This document shows, one piece after another, positions 55,867-63,589 of a stretch of 64,000 nucleotides of DNA; position 1 is the stretch's first letter; every line of letters starts with the position of its first letter. Both the position numbers and the translations under genes were made by a program. The DNA is taken from NCBI RefSeq assembly GCF_001611555.1, contig NZ_LSGP01000020.1, forward strand, positions 94,001 through 158,000, read 5' to 3'. This DNA comes from Anaerosporomusa subterranea (GTDB lineage Bacteria > Bacillota > Negativicutes > Sporomusales > Acetonemataceae). A model generated the notes under the pieces. It worked only from the letters and a program-made list of their open reading frames with translations, had not been told where the DNA came from and searched no databases.

Positions 55867-55882
55867 TGTGATAATAATCAAA
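55867..55882. promoter_or_regulatory. Crp/Fnr-type binding site between divergent genes
   Basis: TGTGATAATAATCAAA contains GTGAT-N4-ATCAA, 9 of 10 matches to the FNR half-sites TTGAT-N4-ATCAA. It is 32 nt before the Crp/Fnr gene, so it could serve autoregulation or control of the DUF6448 gene. Confidence 0.55.
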
Positions 55883-55913
55883 ATTTTGAAATTAATTCAG
55901 GGAGGGGAAAATA

Positions 55914-56621
55914 ATGTGTGTTCATACTGACGAGAAGGTACCGCATATCTGCGCGAGCCTGGTTCCCATATTTCAGAACTTGGAACTCGCAGAGTTGCAG
56001 CAAATCAATGCGTTAATCATTAAAAGGGAGTACCCGAAAGGGGCCACGCTGTTCAATAAAGGAGACAAAGCTGAGAGTCTCTGCATCGTCCGTCTTGGCC
56101 GGGTTAAGCTATATGATTTATCCGCCGATGGTCGCCAGCAAACGATTCGGATACTTAAGCCAGGAGACTTCTTTGGCGAATACGCTTTATTTAATGAAAG
56201 CTTTCGGCTATTCTACGCCGAGGCAATGGAAGACACCGGCTTGTGCATGCTGGAGAAGGAGAAGGTCAGAGAATTGTTTGCCCGCAACGCGAAAATCTCG
56301 TATTCGGTCATTCAGGCTTTGGTAAACCGGCTTGCCGATGCGGAACAAAATATCGGCAATCTTGCGTTACGAAGCGTAGATCAGCGCTTGGCTCGCTTGT
56401 TGTATGATCTTGCTGTCAGCAATGGGGAAAAGCAGTCAAAAGAGATTCGGATTACTCTCGGGTTGTCACGCAGCGAAGTGGCCAATCTTGTAGGCACTTC
56501 CCGGGAAACCATCAGTCGAGTATTAACGGTAATGCAAGAGGACGGGTTAATCGTAGTCGATGGGCATAAAGGAATTATTGTGAAGGATATCGACCGGCTG
56601 CTGGCGTTGACAAATGAGTAA
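55914..56621 (+). CDS. Crp/Fnr family transcriptional regulator
   Basis: 235 residues with GGGAGGGG before the ATG. A cNMP-binding-like beta-barrel (EYPKGATLFNKGDKAESLCI, GDFFGEYALFNE), a long dimer helix and a C-terminal HTH (GLSRSEVANLVGTSRETISR) are seen. The N-terminus MCVHTDEKVPHIC has two cysteines before VPIFQNLELAE, and another cysteine lies at SLCIV, so redox sensing as in FNR/FLP proteins is possible; the full FNR four-cysteine set is not evident. Likely an oxygen, redox or nitrosative-stress regulator. A matching site lies upstream. Confidence 0.88.
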   Translation: MCVHTDEKVPHICASLVPIFQNLELAELQQINALIIKREYPKGATLFNKGDKAESLCIVRLGRVKLYDLSADGRQQTIRILKPGDFFGEYALFNESFRLFYAEAMEDTGLCMLEKEKVRELFARNAKISYSVIQALVNRLADAEQNIGNLALRSVDQRLARLLYDLAVSNGEKQSKEIRITLGLSRSEVANLVGTSRETISRVLTVMQEDGLIVVDGHKGIIVKDIDRLLALTNE

Positions 56622-56670
56622 TCCCTATCCTCTTCTTAGCCTACTAACCTTGCCCTGGGCCAAGTAGAGC

Positions 56671-56742
56671 GTGGACACAGTCTTTACACCGAACCCTTTG
56701 TGTCCCTCTGCGAACTCTGCGGTTATCGTTCCTCGTTTCCTG
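56671..56742. repeat. CACAGAG-type repeat fragment (family 3)
   Basis: TGGACACAGTC on the left, then CCCTCTGCGAACTCTGCGGTTA, like the right end of the copies at 48628 and 62139. Confidence 0.55.
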
Positions 56743-56783
56743 CAAAGAAACTTGCCGCCGTTTTTCTTATCCCGGCTCGGGTA

Positions 56784-56812
56784 TTGCATTTAGCGCCGGG
56801 ATATTCTAAAAT
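56784..56812 (+). promoter_or_regulatory. Candidate promoter of ychF
   Basis: TTGCAT (56784-56789) and TAAAAT (56807-56812), 17-nt spacer, 39 nt before the ychF start. Confidence 0.6.
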
Positions 56813-56850
56813 TAATAGGTTAACTTGTATGAAAGCGTTGGTGAATATAT

Positions 56851-57957
56851 ATGAGCACAAATTTAGAAGTGGGCATTGTCGGCTTGCCGAATGTCGGCAA
56901 AAGCACACTGTTTAACGCGATTACCAAGGCGGGAGCGGAAGCTGCCAATTATCCGTTCTGCACCATTGAGCCCAATGTCGGCGTAGTTGAAGTGCCTGAC
57001 GAGCGGCTGGGCAAACTGGCTGCCATCTACAAGCCTAAGCGAATCCTGCCGACAGCGATGCGATTTGTCGATATCGCCGGCCTAGTCAAAGGCGCGTCTA
57101 AAGGGGAGGGGCTTGGTAACAAGTTCTTAGCCCATATTCGCCAGGTGGATGCCATTGCTCAGGTAGTACGCTGTTTTGCTGACGAGAATGTTACTCATGT
57201 CGAAGGCGGTATCGACCCGCTGCGGGATATTGAGATCATCAATACAGAACTCTGTCTGGCTGACATCGAGGGTGTTGAGAAACGCATTGAGCGTTCGCAG
57301 AAGCTCTTAAAGAGCGGCGACAAAAAGGTACAGGCTGAGATTGAGGTATTGCAACGCTTGCTCAAGATTTTGGGAGACGCCGTTCCGGCTCGTCGCGCTG
57401 GCTTTAGCGACGATGAGAAGCTCCTGTTGCGGGATTTGAATTTATTAACATTAAAACCGGTACTTTATGTAACTAATGTCAGTGAAGACGAGATTGCTGA
57501 TGCGGAAGCGAATCCTTATGTGCAAAAGGTGCAGGCGTTCGCAGCCGAAGAAAATGCCGAAGTAATCGCCGTTTGCGCTAAGCTGGAGGCGGAAATCGCT
57601 GAGCTGGATGACGACGAAGCAAAAGCGTTTCTCGCCGACCTCGGTCTGGCCGAGTCTGGCCTGGATAAACTGATTCGAGTCAGCTTCAAGCTGCTGGGAC
57701 TGATGACGTTCCTGACCGCAGGCGAACAGGAAGTACGCGCCTGGACAATTGTGCGCGGCACCAAAGCGCCGCAGGCGGCAGGCAAAATCCATAGTGATAT
57801 CGAACGCGGCTTTATCCGCGCCGAAATTGTTTCCTTTAATGACCTGATGAAAGCCGGCAGCCAGAATGCAGCCCGCGAGCAAGGCCTTGTTCGCTTGGAG
57901 GGCAAGGAATATGTAATGCAGGACGGCGATGTAACATATTTCCGGTTTAACGTATAA
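56851..57957 (+). CDS. ychF: Redox-regulated ATPase YchF
   Basis: 368 residues, an Obg-family P-loop protein that prefers ATP. The motifs [36 protein letters not shown] and [19 protein letters not shown] are seen; in place of NKxD it has NxxE-type specificity (YVTNVSEDE). The C-terminal TGS domain ends [18 protein letters not shown]. It binds ribosomes and affects translation and stress response. Confidence 0.96.
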   Translation: MSTNLEVGIVGLPNVGKSTLFNAITKAGAEAANYPFCTIEPNVGVVEVPDERLGKLAAIYKPKRILPTAMRFVDIAGLVKGASKGEGLGNKFLAHIRQVDAIAQVVRCFADENVTHVEGGIDPLRDIEIINTELCLADIEGVEKRIERSQKLLKSGDKKVQAEIEVLQRLLKILGDAVPARRAGFSDDEKLLLRDLNLLTLKPVLYVTNVSEDEIADAEANPYVQKVQAFAAEENAEVIAVCAKLEAEIAELDDDEAKAFLADLGLAESGLDKLIRVSFKLLGLMTFLTAGEQEVRAWTIVRGTKAPQAAGKIHSDIERGFIRAEIVSFNDLMKAGSQNAAREQGLVRLEGKEYVMQDGDVTYFRFNV

Positions 57958-57963
57958 CACACG

Positions 57964-57992
57964 AAAAATCACCCTGAGAGGGTGATTTTTTT
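57964..57992 (+). terminator. Terminator of ychF
   Basis: AAAAATCACCCT pairs with AGGGTGATTTTT around GAG, followed by TT. Confidence 0.9.
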
Positions 57993-57994
57993 GT

Positions 57995-58055
57995 AACGTT
58001 TAGAAACTATAATGTAGAAGTACGTTAGCGCGAAGCGCGCAAGCGTCGCAAAGCG
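57995..58055. repeat. TACGTTAGCGC repeat (family 2), copy 2
   Basis: AACGTTTAGAAACTATAA, GTAGAAGTACGTTAGCGCGA, then GCGCGCAAGCGTCGCAAAGCG. Same order of words as at 30803. The rest up to 58239 shows only a weak -10 (TATAAT at 58213). Confidence 0.65.
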
Positions 58056-58239
58056 AATAATTACTAAAAAAATCCCTTTGCGATCTTCGATTCTTTGCGA
58101 TCATTGTCCTACGTTCTTCGTCTCCCAACGACCGCCGCAGTGGTTTTTTCTTACGTAAAATCGATTAATTTAAGCATAAGTGGAATACTATGGATAACGA
58201 ATTTAACATGTTATATAATGGGAATGGGTGAATAGCTAG

Positions 58240-58788
58240 ATGCGATTATTCATATCTGTAGAATTTCCTGCCGATATTTTAGCAGCGCTGACAGAACTGC
58301 AACGTGAGATTCGCGCTAAAGTGGAGCGAGGCCGCTTCAAACGCAGTGAGAATTTCCATCTAACGCTGAAGTTTCTTGGTGAGACGCCGCACGAAACATT
58401 GGACAGACTGGTTGAACGATTAAGCGAGGCAGCAAAAGGTCAGCAAGAATTTAGTCTGCGATTGGGACAAGTCGGCGTGTTTGGTGCTCGCCCGCCAATC
58501 CGGGTGATTTGGCAGGGACTGGCTGGGGATACTGAAAGGTTATATAGTCTGCAGCAGGCAGTGGAAAAGGCATGCTCAGCAATCGGCTTTGCCTCAGAAA
58601 AAAGGCCTTACTCGCCGCATATAACCTTGGCACAGGATGTGACGCCGCTGCCGGGGAAACCGTATTTGCCGCAAAGCTTGCCTGACTTGCCGTTTTCCGT
58701 GCGGGAATTCGCATTGGTATTGAGTGAAGAGAGGGACAGAAAGCGGCTATATACTACGCTGCATAGTTTCTCATTAGCACAGAAATAG
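58240..58788 (+). CDS. thpR: RNA 2',3'-cyclic phosphodiesterase ThpR
   Basis: 182 residues of the 2H phosphoesterase superfamily. The two catalytic HxTx motifs are HLTLKFLGE (about residue 41) and HITLAQDV (about 127). MRLFISVEFP at the start is typical of ThpR/LigT. It opens 2',3'-cyclic phosphates on RNA ends. It lies upstream of the HAD gene by 19 nt. Confidence 0.93.
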   Translation: MRLFISVEFPADILAALTELQREIRAKVERGRFKRSENFHLTLKFLGETPHETLDRLVERLSEAAKGQQEFSLRLGQVGVFGARPPIRVIWQGLAGDTERLYSLQQAVEKACSAIGFASEKRPYSPHITLAQDVTPLPGKPYLPQSLPDLPFSVREFALVLSEERDRKRLYTTLHSFSLAQK

Positions 58789-58807
58789 AGACACAGGGAG
58801 AGGGATC

Positions 58808-59452
58808 ATGCAACTTAAAGGCATTATTTTTGATTTTGATGGGACATTAGCTGACACAATGCCGGCAATCCGTATTGCGTTCCGTCATTGCCTTCGCACC
58901 CATCTGAGCAAGGAATACAGTGATCAAGAGATTGAAGCGCTATTTGGTCCGACTGAAGAGGGCGTAATCAAGAAACTAATCCCTGACCGATGGGAAAGCT
59001 GCTTTGCCGACTATCTGCAGGAATACCGTCTTCATCATCCTGCCAGACCGTTTACTGGTATTGAACAGGTGCTAAATCTGCTGCGGGATAAGGGTATCCG
59101 CTTGGCTATCGGCACAGGTAAAGGTCATAGCAGCTTGATGGCATCGCTTGAAATTACCGGTCTGAAGCCATACTTCGAATTGCTTGAGGTAGGCTCGGAG
59201 GCCGGAGCAATAAAACCGGAGATTATTGGCCGTGTTCTGCGGCATTGGGGTTTAGCGGCCCACGAGATCGCCTATGTCGGTGATGTTGCATCAGATGTCG
59301 TCGCCTCGCGGGAGGCTGGCGTGATTGCCTTGAGCGCCGCTTGGTCGGCAACCGCTGACCTTGCCGGAATCCAGGCTGCTAAGCCGGACGGGGTTTTTAC
59401 ATCAGTGGCTGAGTTTATTGATTGGGTTAAGCCGAACTTGGCTATGTCGTAA
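58808..59452 (+). CDS. HAD-family phosphatase (phosphoglycolate/pyrophosphatase type)
   Basis: 214 residues. HAD motif I is IIFDFDGTLADT, motif II lies in LAIGTGKGHSSL (Thr in place of the usual Ser/Thr position), motif III is KPEIIGRVL, and motif IV is YVGDVASDVVASREAG. A helical cap lies after motif I (class C1). Related to Gph/PpaX; substrate not set by sequence. AGGGAGAGGG precedes the ATG. Confidence 0.85.
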   Translation: MQLKGIIFDFDGTLADTMPAIRIAFRHCLRTHLSKEYSDQEIEALFGPTEEGVIKKLIPDRWESCFADYLQEYRLHHPARPFTGIEQVLNLLRDKGIRLAIGTGKGHSSLMASLEITGLKPYFELLEVGSEAGAIKPEIIGRVLRHWGLAAHEIAYVGDVASDVVASREAGVIALSAAWSATADLAGIQAAKPDGVFTSVAEFIDWVKPNLAMS

Positions 59453-59556
59453 TTACCCGGGAAATAGCGAATAGTGGGCTGATAGTAGGTAAAACGCATA
59501 TAATACCACAAGGAAAAACAAGAACACAGTTGATTTTGCTAATGCGAGGTGCGGGT

Positions 59557-60327
59557 ATGAAAATCGCCTTTTTTGATTCGGGGGTAGGTGGAGTCACGGT
59601 ATTATCTGAGGCCATGAAGCTGCTGCCGCACGAAGACTATATTTATTATGCGGATACGTTGCATGTGCCTTACGGACCAAAACCCAAAGCAGAGGTGAAA
59701 GGCTACATTGTTGACGCGGTCGATTATTTAGCCGAATGCGGCATTAAAGCGCTGGTGGTTGCCTGTAATACCGCGACTAGTGTCGCGGTCAACGACTTAC
59801 GGGGAAGGTATAAATTCCCGATTATTGGCATGGAGCCAGCGGTAAAGCCTGCAGTTAAAAACACAGACAGCGGTAAGCGGGTACTGGCGCTAGCGACGGC
59901 GCTCACGCTGAAAGAAGCGAAGTTTAAGGATTTGGTGTCAGTGGTTGATCCTGAACATATTGTTGACAGCCTACCCATGCCTGAGCTGGTTGAATTTGCC
60001 GAGCAACTGATCTTTGATGAGGCGATTGTCGTGCCTTGTCTGCGGCAGAAGTTCGCTTCGCTCGATTTGGCCAGCTATGGGACGGTCGTACTTGGCTGTA
60101 CTCATTTTGCATTTTTTCGGAATAGTTTGCGTCAAGTTCTGGCGCCTGAGACAGATATTATCGACGGAACAGAGGGGACTTTGCGTCATTTGATGCATAA
60201 ATTAGAGGAAGCAGGTATCCCGACTGATACAGGCAAAGGAGATATTGCCTTTTATTCATCTGGCGGTGAGCAAGATATCGCCAGACTACAGCGGGCATTC
60301 GCAATTGCGCAAACAATACCTGATTAA
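59557..60327 (+). CDS. murI: Glutamate racemase
   Basis: 256 residues from the ATG at 59557. The two catalytic cysteines are in VVACNTATSVAV and VLGCTHFAFF; the N-terminal KIAFFDSGVGGVTVL is the racemase start signature. It makes D-glutamate for peptidoglycan. A nine-codon longer start is less likely. It overlaps the next gene by one base. Confidence 0.93.
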   Translation: MKIAFFDSGVGGVTVLSEAMKLLPHEDYIYYADTLHVPYGPKPKAEVKGYIVDAVDYLAECGIKALVVACNTATSVAVNDLRGRYKFPIIGMEPAVKPAVKNTDSGKRVLALATALTLKEAKFKDLVSVVDPEHIVDSLPMPELVEFAEQLIFDEAIVVPCLRQKFASLDLASYGTVVLGCTHFAFFRNSLRQVLAPETDIIDGTEGTLRHLMHKLEEAGIPTDTGKGDIAFYSSGGEQDIARLQRAFAIAQTIPD

Positions 60328-60860
60328 TGGCAGTGGGGGTGAGACCAATACGTATTCGACCTGAGCAAAACGACGATTATGAAGCGATTACTGAAGTCCA
60401 TCGACTGGCCTTTGGGCGTGATAATGAAGGCAGACTAGTAGAACGACTGCGGGATGCGCCTGCGTATCATCCCGGACTATCACTAGTTGCAGTCGATGAA
60501 AATCGGATTGTTGGCCATATTCTTTTCAGTCTAATTGCCATCGAGTCAGAAGGGAACTGGATTCCAGCCTTGGCACTGGCACCGTTGGCTGTGATCCCTG
60601 ATCGACAGTGCCAGGGAGTTGGTGCTGCTCTTGTTGAGCAAGGAATACTGACTTGCCATAAGTTTGGCCATCGCATCATCATTGTTTTGGGGCATGCCGA
60701 ATATTATCCTCACTTTGGCTTCCAACCAGCGTCAAGGTTTGGAATTCGTTGTCCCTTTCCGGTGCCTGATGAAGTTTTTATGGTGCTTGTGCTAAGCCCT
60801 GGGGTGCTAAAAGCAGTGCAGGGAACTGTTGTTTACCCGGAATTGTTTAAGGAAGTTTGA
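60327..60860 (+). CDS. GNAT family N-acetyltransferase
   Basis: 177 residues. The acetyl-CoA loop region is LALAPLAVIPDRQCQGVGAA (Q/RxxGxG/A as RQCQGVGAAL), followed by ILTCHKFGHRIIIVLGHAEY and YPHFGFQPASRFGI. The HAEYYPHFGF motif occurs in a YhbS-like subgroup of GNATs. The start is uncertain: ATG 60327 overlaps the murI stop; GTG 60339 is an alternative. Substrate unknown. Confidence 0.85.
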   Translation: MAVGVRPIRIRPEQNDDYEAITEVHRLAFGRDNEGRLVERLRDAPAYHPGLSLVAVDENRIVGHILFSLIAIESEGNWIPALALAPLAVIPDRQCQGVGAALVEQGILTCHKFGHRIIIVLGHAEYYPHFGFQPASRFGIRCPFPVPDEVFMVLVLSPGVLKAVQGTVVYPELFKEV

Positions 60861-60869
60861 CACAGGCCA

Positions 60870-61574
60870 ATGATGAAAACAACAAGGATCAGCAACTTTG
60901 ACCAACTGCATCAAAAAATTAGCCTATATCGCGAGCAGGGTGTATGGGTATTTCGCGGTCAGAGCCAGACAGATTGGCGGCTTTTGCCTAAGGCAGGCCG
61001 CGAGCCTTATGCTGTCGACAATGACGAACAGTATTTCAGCGAGTGGAAGCGGCGGGCTGTCGAATTTACCGAGCTAAGCTTTCAGGATGACTGGGATTGG
61101 CTGGCGATTGCCCAGCACTACGGGCTGGCGACCCGCTTGCTGGATTGGACGTACAATCCGCTGGCGGCAGCCTTTTTTGCTGTCGAGCATGACTGTGAGC
61201 AGGATGCGGTGATTTACGCTTACTATAATGAGAAGAATATTGATACAGAGACTGTAGCGCCTTTCGCCGCGCAGGGGATCAACAAAGTAAAGCCCAAGGG
61301 CCTTTTGCAGCGGATAACTCGGCAAAGCGGCATCTTTACCATTCACAACCCGCCAGATTTATGTCTGTCTGAGCAGAGGAACAGTTCGGACAGACTAGAG
61401 ACGATCGTAATTTCCCAGAGCTATCGCCAGACTTTGTTAGAGGAATTATCCTATTACGGAATCAATCGGCTAACCTTATTCCCAGACCTTGACGGGTTAT
61501 CGCGCCATGTCAACTGGTATATGATGATATCGAGCCGTCATGGGCGCGATAGCCTCAGTGGGAGTACGACATGA
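60870..61574 (+). CDS. FRG domain-containing protein
   Basis: 234 residues. The FRG domain signature is visible at the start: GVWVFRGQSQTDWRLLPKAG, followed by WLAIAQHYGLATRLLDWTYN and PLAAAFFAVEHD. The C-terminal part (VISQSYRQTLLEELSYYGIN) completes it. FRG domains, named for a Phe-Arg-Gly motif (here FRG), occur alone or fused in predicted phage-defence and conflict systems; the biochemical role is unproven. It sits between housekeeping genes, 9 nt after the GNAT, with no mobile gene near, so it looks like a resident gene. Confidence 0.87.
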   Translation: MMKTTRISNFDQLHQKISLYREQGVWVFRGQSQTDWRLLPKAGREPYAVDNDEQYFSEWKRRAVEFTELSFQDDWDWLAIAQHYGLATRLLDWTYNPLAAAFFAVEHDCEQDAVIYAYYNEKNIDTETVAPFAAQGINKVKPKGLLQRITRQSGIFTIHNPPDLCLSEQRNSSDRLETIVISQSYRQTLLEELSYYGINRLTLFPDLDGLSRHVNWYMMISSRHGRDSLSGSTT

Positions 61575-61587
61575 TGAGGAGGATAGC

Positions 61588-62139
61588 ATGGACACAGGGC
61601 TGCTTCTGATTGATATCCAAAATGATTACTTTCCAGGAGGAAAGGCTGAATTGGTTGGCAGCACTAAGGCCGGCGAAAACGCAAGGCGAGTGTTGGAATG
61701 GGCTAGAGAAAAAGGAATACCGATTTTCCATGTTCGTCATACTTCGCTGCGGCCGGGCGCAACCTTTTTCCTGCCTGGTACGGCAGGAGCAGAGATTCAC
61801 GCTTGCGTCAGACCGGTATTAGACGAAGGTATAATTGAAAAGCACTTTCCAAATAGTTTTCGCGAGACAGCGCTTCTCGATTGCCTGCGGCAAAAGCAGA
61901 TCAGACGGTTAGCAGTAGCTGGCATGATGACTCATATGTGTGTCGAAGCAACGGTTCGCGCTGCCGTCGACCTGGGATTTGAATGTGTGGTTCTCCATGA
62001 TGCCTGTGCAACAAAGGATTTGACGTTCGATGGGCTAACCATAGCTGCTAATGCGGTTCATGCAGCATATCTCGCTGGACTCGCAGCCGGTTATGCGAAA
62101 GTTGCTAGCGTCGGGGAGTACATCTCCGAACTTGAATAG
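61588..62139 (+). CDS. Isochorismatase-like cysteine hydrolase
   Basis: 183 residues from the ATG at 61588, with GAGGAGGA upstream. The catalytic triad of the family is visible: Asp in LLIDIQNDYF, Lys in IIEKHFPNSF and Cys in GMMTHMCVEATVRAAVDLGF, with the cis-peptide site just before the cysteine. This group includes nicotinamidases and isochorismatases; the substrate cannot be assigned. Confidence 0.88.
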   Translation: MDTGLLLIDIQNDYFPGGKAELVGSTKAGENARRVLEWAREKGIPIFHVRHTSLRPGATFFLPGTAGAEIHACVRPVLDEGIIEKHFPNSFRETALLDCLRQKQIRRLAVAGMMTHMCVEATVRAAVDLGFECVVLHDACATKDLTFDGLTIAANAVHAAYLAGLAAGYAKVASVGEYISELE

Positions 62140-62243
62140 GGTACGTCAACCGACAGAGGGTAACGGTTGTATTTTAATCAATAATACGGCCCTCTGTTTA
62201 CTCTATGATTCCTCTATGTCCTCTGCGGTAAAACGTGACTTTG
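62139..62243. repeat. CACAGAG-type inverted repeat (family 3)
   Basis: GGGTACGTCAACCGACAGAG on the left and CCTCTATGTCCTCTGCGGTA on the right, with CGGCCCTCTG inside. Same flanks as the copy at 48628. Confidence 0.7.
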
Positions 62244-62297
62244 TATTGACCCCTCTAGCCTTACACGTGACAACGTAAGAAAATCACTACGAAACGC

Positions 62298-62327
62298 TTG
62301 ATTTTCTCTACTAAGAAGTGCTATACT
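62298..62327 (+). promoter_or_regulatory. Promoter of rpsF-ssb-rpsR
   Basis: TTGATT (62298-62303) and TATACT (62322-62327), 18-nt spacer. Confidence 0.65.
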
Positions 62328-62339
62328 TATTTAGTCCAA

Positions 62340-62400
62340 GTGGGTTTCAAATTCATATTTGAAAACCTTCCCTGCCCCTATGTGGGGCCATTAGTCCAAA
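62340..62400 (+). promoter_or_regulatory. Structured leader of the rpsF operon (possible S6:S18 autoregulatory site)
   Basis: TTTCAAAT pairs with ATTTGAAA (62346-62365) and GCCCC pairs with GGGGC around TATGT (62374-62388). S6:S18 complexes bind such a leader in many bacteria; the exact conserved CCG bulge is not confirmed by eye. Confidence 0.4.
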
Positions 62401-62415
62401 GGAGGAGGTGATTTC

Positions 62416-62700
62416 GTGAGGAAATACGAAGTCATATTCATCATTAAGCCGGCTGAAGAGGATTCCATCAACGCGACGGTCGCGAAGTATGAGAACCTAA
62501 TCAACACTAACGGCGGTAATGTTGATAAGATTGATCGTTGGGGCAAGAGACGTTTAGCCTACGAGGTAAAGGACCATAGTGAAGGCGTATATGTGCTGAT
62601 CTACTTTACCGCTGAGCCTAAAGCTGTTTTCGAGCTAGAGCGCGTCATGAAGATTTCAGATGATATTTTACGGCACATGGTCATTAAAGAAGACGAATAA
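62416..62700 (+). CDS. rpsF: 30S ribosomal protein S6
   Basis: 94 residues from a GTG start, with AAAGGAGGAGGTG upstream. The sequence KYEVIFIIKPAEEDSINATV, then VDKIDRWGKRRLAYEVKDHS and EGVYVLIYF is standard S6. First gene of the conserved rpsF-ssb-rpsR operon. Confidence 0.97.
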   Translation: MRKYEVIFIIKPAEEDSINATVAKYENLINTNGGNVDKIDRWGKRRLAYEVKDHSEGVYVLIYFTAEPKAVFELERVMKISDDILRHMVIKEDE

Positions 62701-62720
62701 GCCGGAAAGGATGTTTCGCC

Positions 62721-63152
62721 ATGAATCAAGTAGTATTAGTCGGTCGTCTAGCTCAGGATCCTGAAGTGCGCTATACCAAGACAGGAAAGGCGGTAGCCTC
62801 GTTTACTGTGGCGGTTAATCGTAATTCCTACTCTGCGCAGCGGGACTCTAACGAAAAGGACCCTGCCGACTTTATACCAATCGTGGCATGGGACAAGCTG
62901 GCAGAGATGTGTGGCAATAACCTCGCGAAGGGCACTCGTGTCCTCGTGCAGGGACGTCTGCAGGTCCGTTCGTATGAAACACAAGATGGCCAAAAACGTA
63001 GAGTGTCTGAGGTCGTTGCCGATCTCGTTGCTCAAAATTTTGAAACAGCCGGACCGCGTACGACAGCCGCTCCTGTGAGTCGGTCTAATGATGCGGCCAA
63101 GGCATTTGGCGGAAGGGAAGTATTCCCTCCGGAAGAAGAAATTCCATTTTAG
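62721..63152 (+). CDS. ssb: Single-stranded DNA-binding protein
   Basis: 143 residues. The OB fold begins MNQVVLVGRLAQDPEVRYTK and contains FIPIVAWDKLAEMCGNNLAK. The acidic tail ends EEEIPF, the partner-binding tip. Located between rpsF and rpsR as usual. Confidence 0.97.
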   Translation: MNQVVLVGRLAQDPEVRYTKTGKAVASFTVAVNRNSYSAQRDSNEKDPADFIPIVAWDKLAEMCGNNLAKGTRVLVQGRLQVRSYETQDGQKRRVSEVVADLVAQNFETAGPRTTAAPVSRSNDAAKAFGGREVFPPEEEIPF

Positions 63153-63168
63153 AGGGAGGTAAAGCAGT

Positions 63169-63408
63169 ATGGCCATGGTCAGGCGTGAAAAAGGCAGAAG
63201 ACCAAAGAAAAAGATTTGCAGCTTCTGCGTTGATAAAGTAAAAGACATCGACTACAAAGAGATTCCCAAACTGCGCCGGTACATTACTGAACGCGGCAAG
63301 ATCCTGCCGCGCCGTATTTCGGGCAATTGCGCGAAACACCAGCGCCAAGTCACTCTCGCCATCAAACGTGCTCGCAACATCGCGTTGCTGCCGTTCACGG
63401 CGGAATAA
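63169..63408 (+). CDS. rpsR: 30S ribosomal protein S18
   Basis: 79 residues with [40 protein letters not shown] and [20 protein letters not shown]. The three cysteines (CSFC plus GNC) suggest a zinc-binding (C+) form. A GAGGGAGG Shine-Dalgarno precedes it, and a terminator follows. Confidence 0.97.
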   Translation: MAMVRREKGRRPKKKICSFCVDKVKDIDYKEIPKLRRYITERGKILPRRISGNCAKHQRQVTLAIKRARNIALLPFTAE

Positions 63409-63418
63409 AACCTGTATG

Positions 63419-63449
63419 AAAAGCGTCAGCGTAAAGCTGGCGCTTTTTT
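63419..63449 (+). terminator. Terminator of rpsF-ssb-rpsR
   Basis: AAAAGCGTCAGC pairs with GCTGGCGCTTTT around GTAAA, followed by TT. Confidence 0.9.
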
Positions 63450-63483
63450 AGTCGTGTCAGAGAGCGAGTTAGGATTGCTATTT

Positions 63484-63516
63484 TAACCACAGAGTACACT
63501 GCGCACTCTGTGGTTC
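63484..63516. repeat. Minimal CACAGAG-type hairpin (family 3)
   Basis: AACCACAGAGT and ACTCTGTGGTT form an 11-bp perfect stem around a 9-nt loop, the shortest copy of the family in the window. Confidence 0.75.
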
Positions 63517-63589
63517 GTGTCTCCTAGCAGGGATATTTGCATCTGCAGTCGAACCCTTTTTAGAATAAATATCTCTAGGGGGAAGCGCG

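Noticed and set aside
59449-59466. AATTACCCGGGAAATA as a second Noc site
   Set aside because: It has two differences from the consensus and lies after a stop codon with no support; too weak to list.
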